DNA of 64,000 nt, taken from the NCBI RefSeq assembly GCF_031583595.1, contig NZ_CP134145.1, positions 4,526,001 to 4,590,000 of the forward strand. The letters are read 5' to 3'. This DNA comes from Thalassotalea psychrophila (GTDB lineage: Bacteria > Pseudomonadota > Gammaproteobacteria > Enterobacterales > Alteromonadaceae). Both the position numbers and the translations under genes were made by a program. Within the stretch, counting starts at the first letter, position 1, and every line of letters starts with the position of its first letter. Below the pieces are notes generated by a model. The model was not told the origin of the DNA and searched no databases. It saw only the letters and a list, made by a program, of their open reading frames with translations. Shown in pieces: positions 1-9,170 of this stretch.

Positions 1-2
1 CA

Positions 3-140
3 TTTTTAGTCGAGAACATTCTTAAATTTAATAAAACTGGTAAAAAAATCGCCTGGCTAAACACCACAAAAATTACATTGCGCATGCTAGCGACATTTAT
101 CAGCAAGCCAAAAGACAAATTTGAAGACTTCGGTTTATAG
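3..140 (+). CDS. C-terminal fragment of a NYC1/NOL-like short-chain dehydrogenase (cut by window edge)
   Basis: The frame starting at base 3 is open to a TAG at 138-140, giving about 45 residues of a protein whose start lies outside the window. The tail KKIAWLNTTK followed by a basic stretch and KFEDFGL resembles the end of the SDR at 52862-53668 (AKVAWLTGGK, then KKRDLFTDIEG), so I read it as the C-terminus of a paralogous SDR. It ends 11 bases before the next start and is followed by RCCR-like and MFS genes, so it is probably part of the same plus-strand operon. Family assignment rests only on similarity to the paralogue in this window. Confidence 0.55.
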   Translation, partial: FLVENILKFNKTGKKIAWLNTTKITLRMLATFISKPKDKFEDFGL

Positions 141-151
141 GAATAGAAACA

Positions 152-976
152 ATGACAACCGCAAATAAAGAAACAAAAACACTTGATGAATTTTTAGCAG
201 AAAACCCAAACGTTGACGTTACTCAATATTGGGAACGCTGTTGGGGAATTTTAAGTGAATTAAAAGAAAAAATTAGTAAGCGTTTTCCTAACCTTGAACA
301 ACACCCATCAACATTTGATCGTGAATATTACACCTCACCAAATGGCGAGTTTGAAGGCTCTTACAAAGCGTGGACTGGCGAAGGTGCAGAATGGGTAGTT
401 AACTCTTGGATTGGTAACCGTAAAGCTAGCATCCTAGATATGAATACTACAGCATTCTTAGGCCAAGAAACTGATGTTCCGCATTTAGTTATCGTATTTG
501 GCACTGTGCCACATTTGTTTTGTTATGCCGATTACACTCCGCGTAAAAACCTTCTTACTAACGTTGACTATCTAGACAAATACTACGGCGACGAGGTGAA
601 TGACTGGTACATGAAATTACGCAGTGACGAAAATTTTCATTGGTCAGTAAGCCACGGTAATTACATGCGTGCGTTAATTAACCCTGCAACTCAAAGCTTA
701 ATGGGTGAATTAAACCACGACAATATCGACATCCTAGAAAAGTACTTACATGAAATGGTTGATCGTTGGTTAGGTTGGTTAGAAAACGCTGAAGCTGTAC
801 CCATGGAAGATCGCGCTGAACTACAACGTAACGACCATATTATTCGTGAAATGGGCTATGCCCGTGACCCAATGAATAAATTAGCGGCTAATGTTTTCGG
901 TGCAGATGAAGTCGAAAATATGATCAAGCTACGAATGGGTAGCGAGCAAATGCAAGCCAACAAAACGTATAAATAG
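152..976 (+). CDS. Red chlorophyll catabolite reductase (RCCR)-like protein 1
   Basis: A 274-residue soluble protein. It shares a block with the 2327 protein: DVPHL (108-112), FGT, then PR (130-131) and a KYY motif (143-145). A later arginine-containing strand (MRALINPAT, 172-180) and RNDHIIRE (226-233) also match. From memory, the same order occurs in plant RCCR (an L-D-L then R-K-D-L segment, YY, F-V-R-S-A-F-S-P-T, E-R-R-D-K), an alpha-beta-alpha bilin reductase fold. Asp228 aligns with the plant catalytic Asp (Asp291 as I recall), but the plant catalytic Glu (about 154) is hydrophobic here. Plant RCCR reduces the C20/C1 bond of red chlorophyll catabolite with ferredoxin. The substrate here is unknown; a linear tetrapyrrole is my inference. 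AGGA lies 8 bases before ATG. It sits in an operon with the SDR, MFS and a second paralogue. Confidence 0.72.
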   Translation: MTTANKETKTLDEFLAENPNVDVTQYWERCWGILSELKEKISKRFPNLEQHPSTFDREYYTSPNGEFEGSYKAWTGEGAEWVVNSWIGNRKASILDMNTTAFLGQETDVPHLVIVFGTVPHLFCYADYTPRKNLLTNVDYLDKYYGDEVNDWYMKLRSDENFHWSVSHGNYMRALINPATQSLMGELNHDNIDILEKYLHEMVDRWLGWLENAEAVPMEDRAELQRNDHIIREMGYARDPMNKLAANVFGADEVENMIKLRMGSEQMQANKTYK

Positions 977-999
977 CTGGTTATAGTAGGAGCAGGATA

Positions 1000-2325
1000 A
1001 TGAGTTCAGTTCGATTTTTAGGTATCGACTTAGTCAACGGCGTAAAGCGCCGTCACTTGCTTGCCTACTTTTTCGCGGTATTAATTTCGTCGGGCTATGC
1101 CGGGGCGATGTCGATACTGCAACCAGGCCTGTTACACGTTATTGGTATTGATTATAAATCCCAAGCACAAATCACCGGTATGTTAGGTGCTTTGCAAGAA
1201 GTTATTTTCATTATCATGCTTGGTATATATGGCGTGTTCGCTGATCGAATTGGCCGCCGCTATATTTATACATTTGGGTTGCTTACTACAGCTATTGGTT
1301 TTGCTCTTTATGGCACCTCAACCTCGGTTAATGAATTAATACTATATCGCGTTATCGTTGCATTAGGCTCTGGCGCTATGGTTGGCATGATGGTTACCGT
1401 AATTGCTGATTATGCCGAAAATAAAAGTCGCGGCAAAGCAAACGGCTTGCAAGGATTGATAGCTACATTTGGTGCTTTTATACCACCAATTTTAGCCACC
1501 CTGCCGAATACTTTTGTGCAATCGGGTATGACCGAAGTTGATGCCCAACAAGTCACCTTTGCCATTGCTGGCTCTATGGGTGTTGTTGGTGCCATTGTTG
1601 CCTACTTAGGTTTGTCAAAAGTCGCCGGCACCATTGTTAACGCTCACAATGAATCCATTTTGCAGCAACTACGGCTCGGTTTCAAAGAAGCAAAAGCACC
1701 TAAAATTGCACTAAGTTATGGCGCAGCGTTTATTTCTCGTGGCGATTTAGCCGTGACAGGGGCATTTATGGGTCTCTGGCTAGTGCAATTTGGCACTAAA
1801 AACATGTCGCTTTCTGTAAGTGAAGCAATGAATCAGCTCGCAGTTCCTGCCATTTTGATGGTTGTAGTTGGTGCATTTATTGGCTCATTACTGATGGGTT
1901 ATGTCAGCGACAAAATTTCTAGAGTGCGAGCGGTAACTATAGCTTCTGGACTTGCTGCTTTAATTTATACCGCAATGTTGTTCGTTGAAGACCCCACCCA
2001 ACCGTGGGTATTAGGTTTATTGCTAATTATGGGTATAGCTGAAATTAGCGCATTCGTTTCAAGCCAGGCGTTAGTTGGTGAAAGTGCACCAGCAAAACGT
2101 CGTGGTGCAGTGATAGGCTTCTTTGGTGTTGCTGGAGCTGTTGGAATTTTATTTGCTACCGCTGGTGGTGGCGCATTATTTGCTGAATATGGCCCGGCTA
2201 CGCCGTTCGTCTTATTTGGCGCATTTAACTTTATCGTTTTTATCTGGAGTTGGTTTGTAAATGGCAAAAAAATAACAATCGCCGAAAACCAACATCCAAC
2301 TGAAATTTTACCCCAAGGAGAGTAG
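1000..2325 (+). CDS. MFS transporter (paralogue of 50792-52132)
   Basis: A 441-residue protein with about 12 hydrophobic segments, a normal MFS length. The loop 2-3 signature appears as GVFADRIGRRYIY, and ADYAENKSRGKANGLQG follows TM4. These blocks recur in the MFS at 50792 (AVSDKIGRRTVL, ADYAKDESRGKAAGLQG), so the two are clearly paralogues. The start has an AGGAG site and lies 23 bases after the upstream RCCR-like gene; the stop is one base before the next RCCR-like start. Being sandwiched between two RCCR-like genes suggests it carries the substrate or a product of that reductase family across the inner membrane. The actual substrate cannot be read from the sequence. Confidence 0.85.
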   Translation: MSSVRFLGIDLVNGVKRRHLLAYFFAVLISSGYAGAMSILQPGLLHVIGIDYKSQAQITGMLGALQEVIFIIMLGIYGVFADRIGRRYIYTFGLLTTAIGFALYGTSTSVNELILYRVIVALGSGAMVGMMVTVIADYAENKSRGKANGLQGLIATFGAFIPPILATLPNTFVQSGMTEVDAQQVTFAIAGSMGVVGAIVAYLGLSKVAGTIVNAHNESILQQLRLGFKEAKAPKIALSYGAAFISRGDLAVTGAFMGLWLVQFGTKNMSLSVSEAMNQLAVPAILMVVVGAFIGSLLMGYVSDKISRVRAVTIASGLAALIYTAMLFVEDPTQPWVLGLLLIMGIAEISAFVSSQALVGESAPAKRRGAVIGFFGVAGAVGILFATAGGGALFAEYGPATPFVLFGAFNFIVFIWSWFVNGKKITIAENQHPTEILPQGE

Positions 2326-2326
2326 T

Positions 2327-3169
2327 ATGACTGCCCAAAAAAAGTCAATGATCACAGAAGAATTTGCCCGTCACATTGAAAGTGGTTTAAAGCAAGATAC
2401 GAGCGAAACTTATAACGAAGTCTTAGCGTTACGTGATGATATTTGGGATTACATCTCATCTGAACTCGATTTTGAAGAAGACTTAGGTTGTTCTGATATC
2501 GCAGAATTTAGCGACTTAGAAGGTAACAAGCTTGGTCGTATGCGTAACTTTACTGGCGCTAAAGATACCCCAGTTGATTGGGTTATTCATTCTGATATTG
2601 GCCAACCTGAAAATACGTTTACTAATATTCATTTAACGTTTTGGATGAAAGACTGTACCGATGTACCGCATTTAGGTATGGCATTTGGTACATTACCTGA
2701 AGCATTTTTCTATATTGATCTTATGCCTCGCTACGAGTTAGTGACACATCCTGAACATGTTGAAAAATACTACGATGATTTAAACCCTATCGTTATGGAT
2801 TTTCATAAAGCATTATTTAGTGACAGCGTTGCTCCATTCAATGCACAAATGCCGTTTATTCGTGCAAGTTTAAGCCCTTGTGCTATTGCCGGTGTTACGC
2901 CTTTAAGCTTTTTCCAGGCTCAAGCTAAAGACCGTATTTGGACCATCGTAAAGCAATGGGTTGAGTTAGTTAAAAATGCCAAGAAAGATGACAACAAAAT
3001 AGCTTGTGATGAGCGTCGTCATCGCGATTATCAACAGCGTAAATCAATTGTTTACCTTGATCCAGCTAACCCAATTGCAGAGCGTTTAGTCGGTAAAGAT
3101 GCTGCAGATCGTTTAGTAAGAATTCTTGCTGGCGAAGAGCGTAATGGTCAACCGTATAGCCATGATTAA
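2327..3169 (+). CDS. RCCR-like protein 2
   Basis: A 280-residue protein and the best plant-RCCR lookalike of the three. It has DVPHL (112-116), an F-Y-I-D-L-M-P-R strand ending at Arg135, HPEHVEKYY (141-149), PFIRASLSPCA (176-186) and DERRHRDYQQRKS (228-240). The last corresponds to plant ERRDKSFRRKS, as I remember it. The position of the plant catalytic Asp is His or Arg here, and the plant catalytic Glu is replaced by Gly/Met in HLGMAF, so chemistry may differ. A strong AAGGAG site precedes ATG, and the gene starts one base after the MFS stop, indicating translational coupling. Function inferred: reduction or binding of a linear tetrapyrrole, with a ferredoxin-like electron donor not encoded nearby. 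Confidence 0.75.
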   Translation: MTAQKKSMITEEFARHIESGLKQDTSETYNEVLALRDDIWDYISSELDFEEDLGCSDIAEFSDLEGNKLGRMRNFTGAKDTPVDWVIHSDIGQPENTFTNIHLTFWMKDCTDVPHLGMAFGTLPEAFFYIDLMPRYELVTHPEHVEKYYDDLNPIVMDFHKALFSDSVAPFNAQMPFIRASLSPCAIAGVTPLSFFQAQAKDRIWTIVKQWVELVKNAKKDDNKIACDERRHRDYQQRKSIVYLDPANPIAERLVGKDAADRLVRILAGEERNGQPYSHD

Positions 3170-3893
3170 GAAACTCTTAAAGTGGACAATAATCACATTT
3201 ATCTTAGTTGTCGGAACAACGGCAATTTGGATGAGTGTGCCGTTTGACTATCAGCAACAAGTAACTGAACAAAGTTTATCATCGTCTGATACTGTAACCG
3301 TATCAACAGGTGACTTTATTGAGTTCAAGCCTGCTTTCAAAGCAACTGTCGGAATAATTTTTTATCCTGGAGGTAAAACTACAGCCAGCACGTTCGCACC
3401 GTTAATGCATGAGTTTGCAAGACAAGGATTTTATTCCGCGATAACACCAATGCCATTGAAAACGGCCTTTTTAGGTATCGACAAAGCGAACGATGTTATT
3501 GCCGCAAATCCAACGATAAAGCATTGGTACATTGCCGGCCATTCATTAGGCGGAGTTGCTGCGGCGGAGTACGTGAAGACATCACCTCAGTCAGTAAAAG
3601 GATTATTACTTTGGGCATCGTATCCTGGCAGTGATATTAGCAATTTATCGATAGCGGTACACAGTCTGTCGGCAGGTAAAGATTTGCAATCAACGCCTGA
3701 CAAAATTGCGATTAACAAAGTGAAATTACCAACTCATACTGTTTATCAAGTAATTGAAAATGCCAACCATTGGCAGTATGGTCATTATCAAGATGATTTA
3801 AATGAACAACAAGGCTTGATTTCAAGAGCCGAACAACAGCAAAAAGTTGTAGTTGCTACCGTGGAATTTATTGAGCAGACCTTGGCTAAATGA
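3162..3893 (+). CDS. Membrane-anchored alpha/beta hydrolase
   Basis: Starts with a basic-hydrophobic anchor (MIKKLLKW, then about 18 hydrophobic residues) and continues as an alpha/beta hydrolase. The nucleophile elbow is GHSLGG, and a late NANHWQYGHY segment could supply the catalytic His. At 243 residues it resembles the dienelactone-hydrolase-like or fold-5 hydrolases, probably tethered to the inner membrane facing the periplasm. I chose ATG 3162, which overlaps the preceding stop by 8 bases; ATG 3144 is an alternative with an AAGAG motif. It is the last gene of the left-edge operon, just before a terminator. Substrate unknown; an ester of the transported compound is a guess. Confidence 0.72.
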   Translation: MIKKLLKWTIITFILVVGTTAIWMSVPFDYQQQVTEQSLSSSDTVTVSTGDFIEFKPAFKATVGIIFYPGGKTTASTFAPLMHEFARQGFYSAITPMPLKTAFLGIDKANDVIAANPTIKHWYIAGHSLGGVAAAEYVKTSPQSVKGLLLWASYPGSDISNLSIAVHSLSAGKDLQSTPDKIAINKVKLPTHTVYQVIENANHWQYGHYQDDLNEQQGLISRAEQQQKVVVATVEFIEQTLAK

Positions 3894-3916
3894 CTGCTCG
3901 GTTTTGACTATTACTC

Positions 3917-3940
3917 AGGAGCTTAATTGCTCCTTTTTTA
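3917..3940 (+). terminator. Rho-independent terminator of the left-edge operon
   Basis: GGAGC, a 6-base loop TTAATT, GCTCC, then six T. It lies 24 bases after the alpha/beta hydrolase stop and in the right orientation. Confidence 0.85.
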
Positions 3941-4050
3941 TAGCAGAATTCATCTTTTTTTGATCCTAAATTATTAAATAAAATCAATGGTACACATAGG
4001 AAGAATTAGCTTGTGTAAATGGTATAAATAAAACTAATTTTATTTTATTT

Positions 4051-4082
4051 TATACCAGTGATAAATCCATATCACTGGTATA
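4051..4082. repeat. Perfect inverted repeat between convergent operons
   Basis: Arms TATACCAGTGATA and TATCACTGGTATA with a 6-base loop, 30 bases after the end of xylA (minus strand). On the minus strand an A-rich rather than T-rich tail follows, so it is not a textbook terminator. It may still stabilise or end the xylA transcript. Confidence 0.55.
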
Positions 4083-4111
4083 CCTTCATGCAGTTATCTT
4101 ACAAAAGAGAA

Positions 4112-5431
4112 TTAAACGTAACGGTTTACGATGTTCTCAAGTAGCTCTTGACGACCTGAAACCTGTTTAGGGTTTATGTCTGTATCGAGTACTAATTTAG
4201 AAAGTGATTCTAAACTTTGCTCACCAGCCATAATGCTTTTGCCTAGCTTTTCTTGCCAACCTGCATAACGTGCGTCTACAAAGTCAGATAACGGTGCATC
4301 TTCAATCATTTTAGCTGCATTTAACAAAGACTTAGCCATAGTATCCATACCACCAATGTGCCCAAGAAATAAATCATCACGTTCACATGATTGACGACGA
4401 AGTTTAGTATCGAAGTTAAAACCACCAGTGTCTAAACCACCTGCTTTTAATATTTCGTACATCACTAACGAACATTCGGCAACATCGTTAGGGAATTGGT
4501 CTGTATCCCAGCCGTTTTGCATATCTCCACGGTTAGCATCTACACTACCCATAATGCCTTCGGCACAAGCTGTCGCTATTTCGTGATGAAAACTATGGCC
4601 GGCTAAAGTGGCATGATTAGCTTCAATATTTACGTGAATTTCACCGGCAATGCCATGTTTGTGTAAAAATCCTGCAACGGTTGCAGTATCGTAATCATAT
4701 TGATGTTTAGTAGGCTCTTGTGGCTTAGGTTCAATTAATAACTTACCTTTAAAACCAATTTTATGCTTGTGTTCAATGACCATATTCAAGAAGCGAGCGT
4801 ATTGCTCGCCTTCTTGTTTTAAGTCGGTATTTAATAACGTGTCATAACCTTCACGACCACCCCAAAGCACATAATTCTCACCGCCTAACCGATGAGTAAC
4901 ATCCATAACGTGTTTTACTTGTGCAGCAGCATATGCAAATAATTGTGGATCAGGGTTAGTTGAACCACCCGCACAAAAACGTGCATTTGAGAATAAGTTT
5001 GCGGTCCCCCAAAGTAGTCCAGTGCCTGTACGTGCCATTTCTTTTTCGAAAATGTCAGCAATATGATTCACGTTTGAATGGAACTCTTTTAAAGAGCTAC
5101 CTTCAGGTGCAATATCAGCATCATGAAAACAAAAATAGGGAACACCTAGTTTTTCAAAAAACTCAAAGGCAACTTTTGCTTTTTGTTCGGCAAGCTCTAA
5201 TTGATTTCCAACAGGTTGGAGCCATGGACGATCAAAGGTGCCAGCACCAAAAATATCTGAGCCAGCCCAACAAAAGCTATGCCAGTAACAAGCGGCAAAG
5301 CGTAAGTGCTCTTTCATTGTTTTACCAAGCACAACTTGATTTTCGTCATAATAACGAAAAGCGAATGGATTGGTACTATTCGCTCCTTCAAATTGAATTT
5401 TATTGACGTTGTTGAAAAATTGTTCGCTCAT
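4112..5431 (-). CDS. xylA: Xylose isomerase
   Basis: A 439-residue protein of normal length for class II xylose isomerase, converting D-xylose to D-xylulose in the cytoplasm. Family motifs visible: [12 protein letters not shown] (active-site His/Asp), [10 protein letters not shown], the metal-binding [15 protein letters not shown], and [14 protein letters not shown]. The start has a GGGG-type ribosome site. It is the second gene after xylB, separated by 53 bases, and both presumably use the promoter upstream of xylB with its LacI-type operator. No oddities seen. Confidence 0.96.
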   Translation of the reverse strand: MSEQFFNNVNKIQFEGANSTNPFAFRYYDENQVVLGKTMKEHLRFAACYWHSFCWAGSDIFGAGTFDRPWLQPVGNQLELAEQKAKVAFEFFEKLGVPYFCFHDADIAPEGSSLKEFHSNVNHIADIFEKEMARTGTGLLWGTANLFSNARFCAGGSTNPDPQLFAYAAAQVKHVMDVTHRLGGENYVLWGGREGYDTLLNTDLKQEGEQYARFLNMVIEHKHKIGFKGKLLIEPKPQEPTKHQYDYDTATVAGFLHKHGIAGEIHVNIEANHATLAGHSFHHEIATACAEGIMGSVDANRGDMQNGWDTDQFPNDVAECSLVMYEILKAGGLDTGGFNFDTKLRRQSCERDDLFLGHIGGMDTMAKSLLNAAKMIEDAPLSDFVDARYAGWQEKLGKSIMAGEQSLESLSKLVLDTDINPKQVSGRQELLENIVNRYV

Positions 5432-5484
5432 GTTCTACCCCTAATTAATTCTGTTTATATATTTGATAGTAATTTTTGATAGGC

Positions 5485-6942
5485 CTAAAAAAATGTTTCT
5501 AGGCTTTTATACAGTGCTTGGTATTTGCGATGTTGGGCGGGATAAAATACAGTCATAATTTCATCTGGTTCGATGACGTATTTTATTTCGCCTGCTTGGC
5601 ACACATCAGTAGCATTGAGTTTATTAACGACTACTTTAGCTAAGCGCGCTGCACCAAAAGCAGGCCCCATTTCGCCACCATTTCGGTATGTCAGTGGTTT
5701 ATTTAATACGCTCGCGAGAATTCTTCCCCAAAGCTTGCTTTTAGAGCCTCCTCCAATAACAGATACATTTTCGATTTTTGTACCTGCAGCAAGTAATGCT
5801 TCTTGTCCGTCAGCAAATGCGTAGGCGATACCTTCTAACACCGCTCGACCTAATTCTGCGGCGTCGGTATTATGACCCAATCCAAAGAAAACACCTTGTG
5901 CATTGGGGTTGTTATGTGGAGTACGTTCGCCAGACAAATACGGTAGAAAAATAACGGGTGAAGGTATTGAAAAATCTAGTTTCTCAACTTGCTCAAGTAA
6001 GCTTTTTTCATCAGCGTAACCTGTTAATTGAGTAACCCAAGTTAGGCAACTGGCTGCACTTAATATTACTGACATTTGATGCCAAGTATTTGGAATACAA
6101 TGACAGAAAGTATGTACGGCACTGTCTGGATTTGGTAAATATGCTTCATTGGCAACAAAATATACACCTGAGGTTCCCAACGATAAGAATGCCTCATTGG
6201 GATTAATCACACCTATGCCAGCAGCTCCTGCGGCATTGTCACCACCACCAGCAACAACGGGTACTGGATTCATTCCCCATTGTGTTGCAATTTCTTTGGA
6301 CAGGTAACCGGTGATTTCAGTACCTTCATAGAGTTGTGGCATTTGTTCGATAGTTAAGTCTGTTGCTTTCAACATAGATAAAGACCATTGCCTTTTTTCA
6401 ACATCTAACCACAAAGTACCCGCACTATCAGACATGTCAGAAGCAAAATCACCAGTCATTAGAAAGCGTAAGTAATCTTTCGGTAAAAGTATTTTAGCGA
6501 CCCGATTAAAATTGTCGGGCTCATGTTCTTTTAACCAAACTAATTTAGGTGCTGTAAAACCAGGCATAGCCATATTGCCTGTAATTAAACGAGCTTTAGG
6601 CTCTTTGGCTTCAATAGTTTTACATTGTTTTTCACTCCGCCCATCATTCCATAGTATCGCTGGACGGATAATTTGATTGTCATCATCTAATAACGTGGCG
6701 CCATGCATTTGGCCAGAAAGACCAACGGCTGAAACTTGTAATAAATCATCAGAATTACTGGCCTGCAGAGTAGTAATGGCATCATTAGTAGCTCGCCACC
6801 ATGAAGCAGGATCTTGTTCAGACCATAGGGCTGCAGGACGACTCACCTCGAGCGATGATGATGCTTGGGCGATAAGTGAATCGTTATCATCAAGTATGAT
6901 GACTTTCACACCTGAAGTGCCTAAATCAATTCCTAAATACAT
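5485..6942 (-). CDS. xylB: Xylulokinase
   Basis: A 485-residue FGGY kinase that phosphorylates D-xylulose to xylulose 5-phosphate. Seen: N-terminal phosphate-binding MYLGIDLGTSGVK, GLSGQMHGA near residue 75, ILWNDGRS, a VVAGGGDNAAGAAG segment and the C-terminal IGGGSKSKLWGRILA nucleotide site. Length and motif order are typical. It is first in the minus-strand xylB-xylA operon, with a perfect 14-bp LacI-type palindrome 26 bases upstream of its start. Confidence 0.96.
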   Translation of the reverse strand: MYLGIDLGTSGVKVIILDDNDSLIAQASSSLEVSRPAALWSEQDPASWWRATNDAITTLQASNSDDLLQVSAVGLSGQMHGATLLDDDNQIIRPAILWNDGRSEKQCKTIEAKEPKARLITGNMAMPGFTAPKLVWLKEHEPDNFNRVAKILLPKDYLRFLMTGDFASDMSDSAGTLWLDVEKRQWSLSMLKATDLTIEQMPQLYEGTEITGYLSKEIATQWGMNPVPVVAGGGDNAAGAAGIGVINPNEAFLSLGTSGVYFVANEAYLPNPDSAVHTFCHCIPNTWHQMSVILSAASCLTWVTQLTGYADEKSLLEQVEKLDFSIPSPVIFLPYLSGERTPHNNPNAQGVFFGLGHNTDAAELGRAVLEGIAYAFADGQEALLAAGTKIENVSVIGGGSKSKLWGRILASVLNKPLTYRNGGEMGPAFGAARLAKVVVNKLNATDVCQAGEIKYVIEPDEIMTVFYPAQHRKYQALYKSLETFF

Positions 6943-7288
6943 AATTAATCTTTTTTTCTGATTATTTTGTTAGCGCTAACATTATCAGTATATTTTCTAT
7001 ATTGCAACAATCACACCTGTAACCATGCCTACCTCACGAATAACAACAACTAGCCAGCATGTTATTTTTAATGTTCATTGATATATGTATGTTATCGTTA
7101 TCAGAAAATTTAAGGGATGGATAAGTGGACTTTAAGTAACTATTTGGTATACGAACTTAAAATTGTTAAGAGGCTTTAGGCTTGAGCTAACTACTTTATT
7201 AATATATTCAATAAAATAGTGAAAGATGATATAAATTATGTAATTGTTTATTTTGTGACCTAATCTTTTGAATTAAAAGGTAAAACTA
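6943..7288. promoter_or_regulatory. Divergent intergenic region between xylB and the AraC regulator
   Basis: 346 bases, AT-rich, without a convincing gene. It holds the promoter and operator of xylBA at its left end. The AraC-type gene has an AAGG site 8 bases before its ATG. No other structure stands out. Confidence 0.6.
6968..6981. promoter_or_regulatory. LacI-family operator upstream of xylB
   Basis: TGTTAGCGCTAACA is a perfect 14-bp palindrome with the central CG typical of LacI/GalR operators. Near-copies lie upstream of the TonB receptor (20582) and of the lacI-type gene (21373), so this LacI protein is the likely ligand. Confidence 0.8.
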
Positions 7289-8038
7289 ATGACTGCAAAA
7301 GTAGACATTCGAACAGAAAAATTCATGGCGCAATTACGTGACCATGGCAATATTGAAACAATGTTCGACATTTTGCCGGATATTTGTTTCTACATAAAAG
7401 ATCAAAACTACCAATTTATGCTCTGCAATGATGCCATGGCTCGTATTTTTAATTTAAAGAAAAAGTCCGATGTTATCGGTAAAACAGAATATGAGTTTTT
7501 TCCGAAAAAAATTTCCGACGCAATTCGCCATGACGATTTTCGAATTATTCACCATGCTGAATCAATCCTGAACCGCACCGAGTTGATCGTAAACGAATTT
7601 GGCAATCTCATTTGGGTTTCCACCAGTAAATTACCGCTTTTTGGCCATAATGGAGAAGTGCTAGGTGTAATGGGAACCACACGGGTACTAACAGAGTCTG
7701 AAAACCTACCAGAAGATTACCAGCCCTTTGCTAAAGCTATAAAGTACATAAAAAACAATTACCATACTGTGATTGATGTAGCAGAGCTTGCCGATATGTC
7801 CTTTCTTTCTAACAGTCAATTTCGAAGTCGCTTTAAAACTGTTATCACATTGCCTCCTCAGCAGTTTATTTTGAAAGTACGGGTTCAAGCCGCCTGCCAT
7901 TTACTTAGTACAACAGAAAAAAGTTTAACGGATATTGCATTACGATGTGGTTTTTGTGATCAAAGTCATTTCACCCGTCAGTTTCGATCTTTCTTAGATA
8001 TTTCACCCAAAAAATATCGCCAACGCTGGCATCATTAA
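7289..8038 (+). CDS. PAS-domain AraC-family transcription regulator
   Basis: 249 residues. A PAS-like sensor occupies about 25-135 (FDILPDICFYIKDQNYQFM, later GVMGTTR) and a two-helix-turn-helix AraC domain about 145-248 (ELADMSFLSNSQFRSRFK and LTDIALRCGFCDQSHFTRQF). The PAS domain replaces the usual cupin sensor. It lies directly upstream of the carbohydrate operon starting at 8248. Together with the 66-bp element repeated before that operon and before the TonB receptor, this makes it the best candidate activator of both. Effector unknown. Confidence 0.88.
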   Translation: MTAKVDIRTEKFMAQLRDHGNIETMFDILPDICFYIKDQNYQFMLCNDAMARIFNLKKKSDVIGKTEYEFFPKKISDAIRHDDFRIIHHAESILNRTELIVNEFGNLIWVSTSKLPLFGHNGEVLGVMGTTRVLTESENLPEDYQPFAKAIKYIKNNYHTVIDVAELADMSFLSNSQFRSRFKTVITLPPQQFILKVRVQAACHLLSTTEKSLTDIALRCGFCDQSHFTRQFRSFLDISPKKYRQRWHH

Positions 8039-8148
8039 CACCTGTTATTCAGACTGCCTTAGTGCTCTAGTCCATCCAAAACATTCTTTTTTTGATCTAT
8101 AAATGAATGCTCTAAACTCATTAACCCAAGTTGCTTCCATTGTGACTA

Positions 8149-8214
8149 TCAAGCGAAATGTTATAAAAGTCAGTCAATATGTAAAAGACCTATTACAGCA
8201 CTTAATTTATCTTA
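8149..8214 (+). repeat. 66-bp promoter element, copy 1
   Basis: This stretch, beginning TCAAGCGAAATGTTATAAAA and ending CTTAATTTATCTTA, reappears in inverted orientation at 20831-20896 with only about five mismatches. Copy 1 ends 33 bases before the first gene of the carbohydrate operon. In both places the element points in the same direction relative to the downstream gene. I read it as a shared promoter/operator. Confidence 0.8.
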
Positions 8215-8247
8215 ACTAGACATTCATCAATGAATTAAAGGTAAGTT

Positions 8248-9141
8248 ATGACGTTCTTTTATTTTCAGGAACAGAAAATCGCATATCATCAAATTGAAAG
8301 CGATAAACAATGTACTCGAAAGAACGATTCTGAAATAAAAACGCTTGTTTTTCTTCATGGACTTGGAGCCGATCATCGTCAATTTATAGATACGGGAAGA
8401 AAATTTAGTGGCTATCGAATATTGGTTATCGATATGCCTGGTCATGGTGAAACAGTTATTGACCCATCTGAAAAATTAGAGCATTGGTTTCGGTTTGAAA
8501 CCTTCAGTAACATTACATTAGCTTTGCTTGACCACCTATGTATTGATAAAGCAACATTTGTTGGGCTATCTATGGGGGCCGGCATCAGCATTCAGGTTGC
8601 TTTGAAGCAACCTACAAGAGTTGAAAGTTTAATTTTGATTCGTCCTGCTTGGCTTAACAGATCTGCAACTCCAAATTTATTGGCCATAAAAAGCATTGGG
8701 GAAGATATACTTCAAGGTGGAATCGAATATGCTGAAGATCGATTGCGTACGCAAAAGTGGTTTCAAAAACTTGAATTGGAAAATCCTTTATGCACTAAAT
8801 CAATCGTAGGATTATTTACACGACCGCAGGCTACTACTGCTGCTATGGTTTTAATAAACTTAGTCAACGACTCTCCATTTCAACAATCTGCAAGTCTAAT
8901 AAAAATCAAACAACCTACCATTGTTATTGGAAACGATGAAGATCTGTTTCATCCAATAAATATTGCTGAACAACTATCTGAACTCATTCCAAATGCTCAT
9001 TATCAACAATTGCCATCTCGATACCAACAATCTGAAGAGCATCATCACCAACTAATTCAACTTATGCATTTATTTTTAACATCGGGGGCAAACCAGCACC
9101 AAAAACCAGAGCCAAAGCTGGTTGAACTTTGCATAAAATAG
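8248..9141 (+). CDS. Alpha/beta hydrolase
   Basis: 297 residues with a complete hydrolase pattern: FLHGLGADHRQF (oxyanion region), DMPGHGE, nucleophile elbow GLSMGAG with Ser108, an Asp-containing VIGNDEDLFHP segment and a late His cluster (EEHHHQL). It is the first gene of the plus-strand operon running to 16897, with AAGG before its ATG. In a sugar-acid pathway such a protein could be a lactonase or deacetylase; that is inference from context. Confidence 0.8.
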   Translation: MTFFYFQEQKIAYHQIESDKQCTRKNDSEIKTLVFLHGLGADHRQFIDTGRKFSGYRILVIDMPGHGETVIDPSEKLEHWFRFETFSNITLALLDHLCIDKATFVGLSMGAGISIQVALKQPTRVESLILIRPAWLNRSATPNLLAIKSIGEDILQGGIEYAEDRLRTQKWFQKLELENPLCTKSIVGLFTRPQATTAAMVLINLVNDSPFQQSASLIKIKQPTIVIGNDEDLFHPINIAEQLSELIPNAHYQQLPSRYQQSEEHHHQLIQLMHLFLTSGANQHQKPEPKLVELCIK

Positions 9142-9170
9142 AAAAAACGGACTATAAATAGGATTTTTAA

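Noticed and set aside
4960..5406. 148-codon open frame on the plus strand opposite xylA
   Set aside because: It lies entirely within the well-supported xylA gene, has a low-complexity polar composition and no ribosome site or family motif.
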